From Crossiella sp. SN42 (GTDB taxonomy: Bacteria > Actinomycetota > Actinomycetes > Mycobacteriales > Pseudonocardiaceae): 64,000 nucleotides of DNA. Below, in pieces: positions 24,383 to 33,820 of this stretch. How positions within the stretch are numbered: the first letter of the stretch is position 1; each line of letters starts with the position of its first letter. The notes under the pieces are model-generated. The model did not search any database. It was not told the DNA's origin and saw only the letters and a list, made by a program, of their open reading frames with translations. The position numbers were made by a program, and so were the translations under genes. Where the stretch lies: NCBI RefSeq assembly GCF_023897065.1, contig NZ_JAMHIV010000022.1, forward strand, positions 62,001-126,000, in the 5' to 3' direction.

Positions 24383-26560
24383 ATGAACGCCACCGGCGAC
24401 CCCCACCACACCGATGAGGACACCGGCCCGGCCGTGCCGGTGATGGTCGATCAACCCCACACCACTAACCCGAATTCTGGTGTACCGCAACGAGAAGAGC
24501 GGCGGCCCATCATCCCGGCCTGGCTGCGCTCCTGGACTGCCCTGCGGGCCGCGCTGGTGTTCCTAGCCCGACATGGGGCGTATGCGGCCGGGTTTCATCT
24601 GCTGCGCCTACCAAAGTACGTTGCTGTGGCGCTGCTGTGGCGCGCCCCGGCAGGGGCGTGGATCACCCTCACAGCGTTGGGGCGCTGGATGATCGATGCC
24701 GACACCCGACCCAACCGAACCACCCCGCCAGCCACTACCGCCGCACACAAGGGCACCGGCACAACCGCCACCGCCGCACGCAAAGACACCCCCACGCCGG
24801 GGGCCATCCCGGAGCGGTCAGAGACCTATTTTTTCTTTACCCAGCTTCGCAATCACCGCATCTCTAAGCGCGTGCGCATGGTGCTGGTGGGGGCGGTGGT
24901 GACAGCCCTGTCCTGTGTGGCCGTGTGGGTGTTCGCACCACTGTGGATGATCGGCGTCGTGGTCGCCGGCCTCGTGGTGATCTTGGCCAAGGTCGGCACC
25001 CCCGTCGATAAGCCGATCATCAGCCGCGCCGTGGTGGTGCCCGCGGCCCGGCCCCTGCACAGCCAGGACGTGCTGAACGCGTTGGAGGCCATCGGGATTC
25101 GCAATGCCAAGGCCGCGCACTTTCCCGCGCCGATCAGCCGGGACGGCGCGGGCTGGCGTGCCGTCGTGGACTTGCCGCCCGGTGTGGTGGCGGCGGAGGT
25201 GATCGAACGCCGCCCCAAACTCGCCTCGGCCCTGTCGCGGCCGTTGGGGTGTATCTGGCCGGAAGCAGCCCCCGATGTGCATCCGGGCCGGGTGGTGATC
25301 TGGGTGGCTGATGTGAACCTCACCGCCGCAGCCCAACCCGCGTGGCCCCTGGCGGCCAAGGGCACCGTCGATCTGTTCGAGGGCATACCGGTCGGGACTG
25401 ATCCGCGTGGGCGCTGGGTCAGCGCGGTGTTGATGTTCGCCTCGGTGGTCATCGGTGCCATCCCCCGCATGGGCAAAACCGTGTGGCTGCGCGCCCTGCT
25501 GTTGGCCGCCGCGCTGGATGTGCGGGCGGAGTTGCATGTGTTCGACCTCAAAGGCAACGGCGACCTACGCGCCCTGGAAGACGTAGCCCACCGCTACCGC
25601 TGCGGCTACACCGAGCAGGACATTGCTTATGCCCTGGCCGACATGCGCGAGCTGTCCGCCGAACTCCTACGCCGCTCCCAGGTCATCCGAGACCTACCCC
25701 GCGATGTGTGCCCCGAGGCCAAAATCACCCCCCACCTCGCCGGAGTCCGTGACCTTGGCCTGCACCCGGTCGTGATCGGGATCGATGAGTGTCACAAGTG
25801 GTTCACCCACCCCGAGCACGGGGCCGAACTCGCTGCCCTGGTGGAAGACCTTGTTCGCCGTGGCCCGGCCGCCGGAATCATCACCATCCTGGCCACCCAA
25901 CGCCCCGACCAAGAGAGCCTGCCGCCCCGCATCTCCAGCAACGCCGCCATCCGCATCTGCCTCAAAGTCATGGACTGGCGCGCCAATGACATGGTCCTGG
26001 GCACTGGGGCCAACGCCAGCGGTGTCAGTGCGGTGCCGTTCTCCATTCTGGACAAAGGCATCGCCATCGCTACCGGCATCGGTGACGAGCCGGTCATTTT
26101 GCGCGGCGTGCCCACCGACACACCCCACGGTCCCAACTCCGCCACCATCGCCAGGCGCGCCCGCGCCCTGCGTGAAGCTGCCAACCGGTTGAGCGGCTAT
26201 GCGATCGATACAACCGCCGGAACCGACCCCGACACGATCACCGCCGCCAGCACCCTGCTGGCCGACATCAACGCAGTTTTTCCCGTTGATGCCACAGTGA
26301 TGTGGAACGAGTCCATTGTGGACCGCCTCGCCCAACTCCGACCCGACATCTATGGGGCCTGGGCGAAGTTGGAGCGCGGGGCGAAAGCCACCCAGCTCAC
26401 CACCGCCTTGCGCCCCTATGGCATCCGGCCGGTTCAGCACTGGGGCACCGACCCGGACACCGGGGAGAAAGCCAACCGCCGCGCCATCACCCGCACCGAT
26501 GTCCACACAGCCCTTGCCGCCGCCAAGATTCCGCACCCCCGCACACCGAACGAGAGGTAA
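24383..26560 (+). CDS. FtsK/SpoIIIE-type DNA translocase (TraB-like conjugation protein)
   Basis: 725 residues. Near the N-terminus are hydrophobic segments (RMVLVGAVVTALSCVAVWVF and WMIGVVVAGLVVIL), then a C-terminal motor domain with Walker A GAIPRMGKT and Walker B VVIGIDECH. In actinomycetes a single FtsK-like hexamer (TraB/TraSA) moves double-stranded DNA between mycelia, so this is the transfer motor. ATG 24383 has AGGAG 4 nt upstream. It is followed 5 bp later by small resolvase-like genes on the same strand. Clear evidence that the region is a conjugative element. Confidence 0.85.
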   Translation: MNATGDPHHTDEDTGPAVPVMVDQPHTTNPNSGVPQREERRPIIPAWLRSWTALRAALVFLARHGAYAAGFHLLRLPKYVAVALLWRAPAGAWITLTALGRWMIDADTRPNRTTPPATTAAHKGTGTTATAARKDTPTPGAIPERSETYFFFTQLRNHRISKRVRMVLVGAVVTALSCVAVWVFAPLWMIGVVVAGLVVILAKVGTPVDKPIISRAVVVPAARPLHSQDVLNALEAIGIRNAKAAHFPAPISRDGAGWRAVVDLPPGVVAAEVIERRPKLASALSRPLGCIWPEAAPDVHPGRVVIWVADVNLTAAAQPAWPLAAKGTVDLFEGIPVGTDPRGRWVSAVLMFASVVIGAIPRMGKTVWLRALLLAAALDVRAELHVFDLKGNGDLRALEDVAHRYRCGYTEQDIAYALADMRELSAELLRRSQVIRDLPRDVCPEAKITPHLAGVRDLGLHPVVIGIDECHKWFTHPEHGAELAALVEDLVRRGPAAGIITILATQRPDQESLPPRISSNAAIRICLKVMDWRANDMVLGTGANASGVSAVPFSILDKGIAIATGIGDEPVILRGVPTDTPHGPNSATIARRARALREAANRLSGYAIDTTAGTDPDTITAASTLLADINAVFPVDATVMWNESIVDRLAQLRPDIYGAWAKLERGAKATQLTTALRPYGIRPVQHWGTDPDTGEKANRRAITRTDVHTALAAAKIPHPRTPNER

Positions 26561-26565
26561 AAACC

Positions 26566-26934
26566 GTGGCCACACACCAGAACACCGCGATCGTGTTCAC
26601 CGCCTACGACTTCCCCGCCCACCTGATTGCCGCCTGCCGCATTGCACGATGGCACGGCTACACCGTCACTGACACCTTCATCGCCACCATCCCGCGCAAC
26701 CTGCTCTCTGAAAAACTCATCGACGCGGTCTATACGGCCGACCCTGTGCATGACCCCAACACCCAACACCGAATCAACCGACTGCGTCACCAGTTCACCG
26801 CCCTCGGAGTGGAGTGGGTCGACGTCTCCGATCACATGCGCCTAGACGGCAACGCTCTAATCCTGCACACCGAGCCCATTCCCGAGGACCAGTACCCCTC
26901 GCCACCCACCACCACGAAAGGCACTATGTCATGA
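26566..26934 (+). CDS. Small resolvase-fold-like protein
   Basis: 122 residues from GTG 26566 with GAGAGG 8 nt upstream. Strand-helix pattern TAIVFTAYDF, ARWHGYTVTDTFI, then RINRLRHQFTALGVEWVDV matches the alternating layout of the serine-recombinase catalytic fold, but the serine and conserved arginines are not visible. It overlaps the next gene by 4 bp (ATGA). One of four such small proteins in this element; function unknown. Confidence 0.5.
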   Translation: MATHQNTAIVFTAYDFPAHLIAACRIARWHGYTVTDTFIATIPRNLLSEKLIDAVYTADPVHDPNTQHRINRLRHQFTALGVEWVDVSDHMRLDGNALILHTEPIPEDQYPSPPTTTKGTMS

Positions 26935-27209
26935 CCAGGAAAGGTAAAACCGCGGTGGTGTTCACAGTGGACACCAACCCCACCTACGCCGGCACCGCCG
27001 GGAACGCCGCTAAAGCCAAGGGCTACCGGGTGAGCGAGACCATTCGCCACGACATCGACGAACTTCTGACCTACGTCACCACCCACACCACCGCCGTGGT
27101 GTTCTTCGGCGACACCATCACCGACCCCACCGCCCAGGCACGTATTGAACTCCTCGCTGAACAACTCGCCGTCGTGGGCATCACCTGGATCACCGCACCC
27201 ATCCGATAA
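26931..27209 (+). CDS. Small resolvase-fold-like protein
   Basis: 92 residues. KTAVVFTVDTN, AKAKGYRVSETI, TTAVVFFGDTITD and EQLAVVGITWITAPI parallel the preceding protein almost position for position, so the two are probably paralogues. No catalytic serine and no DNA-binding domain. The ATG overlaps the upstream stop, and the next gene starts 12 bp downstream with AAGGAGA. Confidence 0.5.
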   Translation: MTRKGKTAVVFTVDTNPTYAGTAGNAAKAKGYRVSETIRHDIDELLTYVTTHTTAVVFFGDTITDPTAQARIELLAEQLAVVGITWITAPIR

Positions 27210-27221
27210 GGAGACAGCGCC

Positions 27222-27554
27222 ATGGCTCGACGTAACCCAACCAACCCCGTCGGAGTGCTATATCTGGCCGCCAACAACCCCGCCAACATCCCCCGACAAC
27301 GCACCGCCTGCCACCGGCTAGCTGACACACTCGATATGCCGGTCGTCGCCGAATTCATCCGCCCGGAAACCATCTCCGGCGTCGCGCCGGACAACCCAGC
27401 TATTGCTGAGCTGTTGGCCTATCTGGCCGCCCACACATCCGTCAGCCACGTGTTCGCCTATTCGCTCTCATGCCTGGGTCGCAACCGCCTTGCCGAGGCA
27501 CTCACCCGCCACCAGCTCAACACCCTCGGCGTGGTCTTGGCCACCGTGACCTAG
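27222..27554 (+). CDS. Resolvase catalytic-domain-like protein lacking the nucleophile
   Basis: 110 residues. The segment VFAYSLSCLGRNRLAEALTR, then LGVVLATV, is clearly related to VYSLSRLARNR and the following LGVTVISV in the integrase of this element. The expected YxRVS serine site instead reads LYLAANN, so the nucleophile is missing. It has no zinc ribbon or coiled-coil domain. It may be a regulator that dimerises with the integrase, or a decayed recombinase; the first is an inference from similarity. AAGGAGA provides the ribosome site. Confidence 0.65.
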   Translation: MARRNPTNPVGVLYLAANNPANIPRQRTACHRLADTLDMPVVAEFIRPETISGVAPDNPAIAELLAYLAAHTSVSHVFAYSLSCLGRNRLAEALTRHQLNTLGVVLATVT

Positions 27555-27712
27555 GCACCTAGCGCTAGCAGCAGCTCGCTGTCACCACCCCCCACCCAGG
27601 CCCAAACCGAGGCGCTCGCCGGCCTCGCCCGCTAGAGACACAACCCCAGCTCAGGACCCTCGTCAGACGCTAGAGGGACTGCTAGAGCTAGCAGGCCCGC
27701 CCGCTAGAGGCA
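27551..27712. repeat. Cluster of CTAG-containing repeats
   Basis: Eight CTAG tetranucleotides occur in 157 bp (27551, 27559, 27565, 27632, 27670, 27682, 27688, 27704), four of them in the longer form GCTAGAG. CTAG is normally rare in high-GC genomes. The stretch is noncoding and lies between the resolvase-like gene and the XRE/integrase operon. An iteron-like binding region or transfer locus is possible. Confidence 0.6.
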
Positions 27713-27754
27713 CCGCCGCCGAACCGGCCCAGCGCGACCGGTTCGGCGGTGGTG
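27711..27754 (+). terminator. Long inverted repeat upstream of XRE/integrase genes
   Basis: A 17-bp stem with one mismatch (27711-27727 with 27738-27754, core CCGCCGAACCGG) and a 10-nt loop. No T-run follows, so it may be a terminator for the upstream operon or a protein-binding site. A second small inverted repeat GGTGCA-ACCG-TGCACC begins at its right edge. Confidence 0.5.
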
Positions 27755-27776
27755 CAACCGTGCACCACCTGCCACC

Positions 27777-28064
27777 GTGGAAGTCGTGACACCACCAGAG
27801 ACGACCAACCGCCCGGCTAGCTTCGGCGAACTGATCACCACAGCACGCACCACCAAAAAGCTGACCCAACGCGCACTTGCTGAACAACTCGATATCAGCC
27901 ATACGACCGTGGCCCGTATTGAAAACGGCACCACCCCCACACCGACCCCGGAGGTCTTAATTGGACTCATTGAGGTTCTTGAGGTAGACGTTCGAACCGC
28001 TTTCGAACTGCTCCCGCCCTACCGGAGACTGCTCGATGCACTTGAGGCGAATGAGAAAGGCTAG
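27777..28064 (+). CDS. XRE/Cro-type HTH regulator
   Basis: 95 residues from GTG 27777, a compact Cro/C1-type protein with the helix-turn-helix RALAEQLDISHTTVARIENG. It ends 2 bp before the integrase ATG, so the two are co-transcribed and probably coupled. A regulator of integrase expression or a directionality factor is likely by position. An in-frame GTG at 27786 is also possible. Confidence 0.8.
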   Translation: MEVVTPPETTNRPASFGELITTARTTKKLTQRALAEQLDISHTTVARIENGTTPTPTPEVLIGLIEVLEVDVRTAFELLPPYRRLLDALEANEKG

Positions 28065-28066
28065 CC

Positions 28067-29956
<1,890 letters not shown>

Positions 29957-30519
29957 GTCTTGCTTCGTTCTCTCGAACGTGATGAAGCCTAGCGCACCGC
30001 ACCGCCCACCCGGAAATCGGGGGTCACCGCGGTGATCTTGACCCAACCCCAACCCCGCCACCCGGCCCCCGAACCGCCCCCAAAGCCCGCACCGCTGCCG
30101 GACCGGGAAGTTCAAACAACCCCCTGACCTGCGCCAACACCGCACTGCACAACCGGACCGCTGGCGAACCCGTTCGTGAAGCAGTGATGCTGCCCCCGGT
30201 TGGCCGGTGACGCTTGCTGGGGAATGGAGTCGTCGGTTCAGTTGGTGCACGGCCGCGGGAACCCCCACCCGCCGGAGCGCTCGTCCCACCCCCTCGGGGC
30301 GAACTCCCGTCGTGTCGCCGGCTGGCGGAGGTCAACCATGGGAAGCCGTGGGCGCGGGATCCCTGGCTGGTGCGCCACGCGCTGACCCCGTGCGCGCGCC
30401 TGCCCGGTGGACTCCTCCTCGACAATCCGCCGGCCCGCGCCCGCGGCTGCCCCCTCGCGTGCAACACCCTGTGACTGACCAGGGAGTTCCGGGGCGTGGA
30501 AGTGTGTCCGGCGGGACCA
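29957..30519. other. Intergenic, no gene seen
   Basis: About 560 bp between the tRNA and the LuxR promoter region. The left part should hold the tRNA promoter. I see no convincing gene on either strand; open frames here are those expected in GC-rich DNA. Confidence 0.5.
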
Positions 30520-30548
30520 TTGACAGCTCGTTGACGCCTCGTTGACAG
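30520..30548 (+). promoter_or_regulatory. SARP-type triple direct repeat
   Basis: TTGACAG, TTGACGC and TTGACAG begin at 30520, 30531 and 30542, an exact 11-bp period. SARP/AfsR-type activators bind heptameric direct repeats with 11-bp spacing next to the -10 region. The site is 50 bp upstream of the LuxR gene, which overlaps a SARP gene. Confidence 0.65.
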
Positions 30549-30598
30549 GCCTCCGGTTTGCTTGTCGCCGAGGGGACGAGGAAAAAGGGGCCGTCACC

Positions 30599-31333
30599 AT
30601 GACCATGAGCTTGAGCTTGTCGAAACAGGTCGAGAACACCGCGCTGAAATCCGTTGTTCCGGTGGCCGGTTCGCGGGCCGCGGAACCGCGGGATCGAATT
30701 GCCGTCGCGGTTCGGGTGGATGATCAGTTGCTGGCCGCGGAACTTGTTCCGCAACTGGCGCTGTCGCCGGACCTGCATCTGCTCGCGGTGGGTGAGAGCG
30801 CTCCAGCGGATGTGGTGCTGGTGCTCGGCAATGCCGTGAGCGACGAGCTGATCGACGATCTGGCCGCCATGTCCGAACGCGCCGAGAACGCCGCGCGGCG
30901 GGTGGTGCTGGTGGCCGGGCCGTTGCGGGAGCGGCATTTGAGCCGGATCTTCGGGGTCGGTGTGGTCAGCATCCTGCCCCGGCGCGACATCAGCGCGCGC
31001 CTGGTCATCAGGGCGCTGGTGGCCACCAAGGCGGGGGGCTCGGTGCTGCCGGAGAAGCTGACCCGCTGGCTGGTCGACGAGGCCCGCGGCTTCCAGAGCG
31101 ACCTGCTGGCCAAGCAGGGGCTCACCTCCGGCGGGCTTACCGCGCGGGAGGTCGAGGTGCTGCGGCTGATCGCCCAGGGCGAGGACACCGCGCACATCGC
31201 CGCGCAGCTGAGCTACTCCGAGCGCACCATCAAGAAGATCATGCAGGACCTGCTCTCCCGGCTGGAACTGCGAAACCGCGCGCACGCGGTCTCCTACGCG
31301 CTCGAGTTCCAGGCAGTAGAGGGAACTCAGTGA
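30599..31333 (+). CDS. LuxR-family regulator with pseudo-receiver domain
   Basis: 244 residues. A C-terminal LuxR/FixJ helix-turn-helix (LTAREVEVLRLIAQGEDTA, then LSYSERTIKKIMQDLLSRL) follows an N-terminal domain that looks like a response-regulator receiver but lacks an obvious phospho-acceptor Asp. It probably acts without a histidine kinase. ATG 30599 has AGGGG 9 nt upstream. The stop overlaps the GTG of the downstream SARP (GTGA), so the two regulators were co-expressed, and a SARP-type repeat sits in the promoter. Target genes are unknown. Confidence 0.82.
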   Translation: MTMSLSLSKQVENTALKSVVPVAGSRAAEPRDRIAVAVRVDDQLLAAELVPQLALSPDLHLLAVGESAPADVVLVLGNAVSDELIDDLAAMSERAENAARRVVLVAGPLRERHLSRIFGVGVVSILPRRDISARLVIRALVATKAGGSVLPEKLTRWLVDEARGFQSDLLAKQGLTSGGLTAREVEVLRLIAQGEDTAHIAAQLSYSERTIKKIMQDLLSRLELRNRAHAVSYALEFQAVEGTQ

Positions 31334-33820
31334 AGCAGGGTCTGGCGTTCGGATTGCTCGGGCCGGTTCGCGCCTGGCGCGACGGGGCCGAGCTGAACCT
31401 CGGTTCCCCGCAGCAGCGGCTGACCCTGGCCACCCTGCTGCTGGCGCAAGGGCGGGCGGTCCCGGTCGAGGAGATCGCCGCCGCCCTGTGGGGTGCCGCC
31501 GTGCCCCGCGCCGCCCGCGGCACCATCCGCACCTACGTCCAGCGCCTGCGCCGGGTGCTGGAGACCGCTGACGGCGAACCCGTGATCGTCTCCGCTGGTG
31601 GCGGCTACGCGCTCCGGGTGCCCGAGGAGGCCACCGATTTGGGCCGGTTCCGGCGCGCCGTGCGCGCGGCCGAAGCGGCCCCGCGGCCGCGGCGAGGTCG
31701 CCGCCGCGGCCGGGCTGTACAAGGAAGCCGTCGAGGAGTGGGACGGCGAGCCGCTGGCCGGGCTGCACGGGGAGGCTGCCGACGCGGAACGCGTCCGGCT
31801 GCGCCGCCGCAGGCTCGGCGTGATCGAGGAGCTGGCCACCCTCGAGCTGGAGCTGGGCCGCTGCCCCGACCTGGTCGACCGGCTCGCCGCCGAAGCCCAG
31901 GCCGAACCGCTGCGGGAGCGGCTGCACGAGCTGCTCATGCTCGCCCTCTACCGGGCAGGCCGCCAGGCCGAGGCGCTGACCGCCTACGACACCCTGCGCA
32001 AGCTGCTGGCCGAGGAGCTCGGCGTCGACCCCGCGCCCGCCGTGCGCGAACTGCACCGCCGCATCCTGCGCGCCGACCCGAACTGCTCGGCCAGGGCCGC
32101 CACGACCGGCCCCGCCGCCACCCGCGGTCACCCCCGCTCAGCTGCCGCCCGACCTGCCCGACTTTATCGGCCGCGAGGACGAGTTGGCCGCGCTGAGCGT
32201 GCCGTCGTGCACGGCACCCCCGGCGTCGGCAAGACCACCTTCGCCGTCCGCTGGGCGCACCGGGTGGCCGCGCGGTTCCCGGACGGCCAGCTCTACGTCG
32301 ACCTGCGCGGCTTCGAACCCGAAGGCGTCGCGGTCGAGCCACGCGAAGCGGTGTGGGGCCTGCTGGACGCCCTGGCCGTGCCCACCCAGTTTCGCCCGGA
32401 CCGGCTGACCGCGCTCTACCGCAGCGTGCTCGCCGACCGCCGCTGCCTGATCCTGCTGGGCAACGCCCGCGACACCGCCCAGGTGCTGCCGCTGTTACCC
32501 GGCAACCCGAACTGCTTCGTGCTGGTCACCAGCCGGGTCGAGCTGTCAGGGCTGGTCGCGGCGGCCGGCGCGCACGCCGTGGCGCTGGACATCCTCAGTG
32601 AGGAGGAGGCCACCGGTTTCCTGGCCCGCCGCCTCGGCCGGGCCAGGGTCGAGGCCGAACCGGAGGCGGTGCGCGAGATCATCGCCGCCTGCGCCGGCTG
32701 CCGCTGGCCCTGGCCGTGGTCTGTGCGCGCCGCCTACCGCCCGGCCTTCAGCCTGGCCGCGGTCGCCGAGGAGCTCGACTCCGCGCGCGGCGGCCTGGAC
32801 GCCTTCACCGGCGCGGACAGCCGCACCGACGTCCGCTCCGTGCTGTCCTGGTCCTACCGGGCGCTGTCAGCGCCTGCCGCCCAGCTGTTCCGGCTGCTGT
32901 CCTTCCACCCGGCCACCAGCGTCGACCTGCGCGCCGCGGCCAGCCTGGCCGGTCTGCCGACCGCCCGCGCGCAGGCCCTGTTCCGCGAGCTGACCGCCGC
33001 GCACCTGCTCGCTGAGGTCGCCCCCGGCCGCTTCCACACCCACGACCTGCTGCGCGCCTACGCCCTGGAGCTGGTCTCCGCCCAGGACAGCGCCGCCGTT
33101 CATCCTGGAACACGCGGTGCTCATCGGCCTGGTGCAGCGAGCGGCCGCCGCCGGGTTCGAACGGCACGCCTGGCAGCTGGCCTGGATGATGCGGCACTAC
33201 CTGGACTGGGCCGGGCACTGGCGGGACCTGGAGACGGTGCACCGGACCGCGCTGCGGGCGGCCACCGAGACCGGCGACGCGGCCTACGCCCGCCGCGGCC
33301 TGGCCAGGTTCGAGGCCCACCACGGCCGCTTCGGCCAGGCCAGGGCGCTGCTGGCGGAGTCGCTGACCGGGTTCACCATCGCCGGGGACACCCTGGCCCG
33401 CGCCAGCTCCGCGCTGGGCCGCTTCGCCGAGGCCGCTGACTACCGCGAGCGCGGCATCGAGCTGTCCCGCTCGATGGCCAACCGCTGCGACTTCGTCACC
33501 TCGCTGCTGCACCGCATGGTCACCTCCGCGCTGATCTACCTCAGCGAGGCCCGTCACCTGGCCGGTCAGACCGAGCGGGCCAACCGCGCGCTGCGTGAGG
33601 CGCTGACCGGCTGCGCGAGGAGCTCGACGAGCCCTACCTGGGCGTCGGCGGCGCGGACGGCGCCACCGACGCGGCCCTGCGCGAGGTGCTGGCCACGCTG
33701 ACGGAGTTACTGGCCGAGCCGGCCGAGGGCGCGGGCTGGTACGAGCGGGCGGGCACGGTGCTGCACAAGGTGGTCAGCACCGCGGAGGAACTGGGTCTGG
33801 GCGTGTACCTGTCCGAATGA
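31330..33820 (+). pseudogene. AfsR/SARP-type regulator, disrupted by several frameshifts
   Basis: The order of parts is that of an AfsR-like SARP: DNA-binding wHTH, BTAD (EELGVDPAPAVRELHRRIL), NB-ARC with Walker A GTPGVGKTT, then TPR-like helices. The frame changes near 31685, 32125, 32200 (with loss of a few codons between REDELAALS and the P-loop), about 32695, near 33090 and near 33610. The last part (REELDEPYLGVGG to GVYLSE) is unidentified and ends at 33820, 47 bp inside the convergent SARP. So many shifts imply a decayed gene, unless the sequence is poor here. Coupled to the upstream LuxR gene. Confidence 0.75.

Noticed and set aside
20054-28066. Replication initiator or prim-pol gene of an AICE
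   Set aside because: Looked for in all frames of the element; no protein with rolling-circle or primase motifs was seen.
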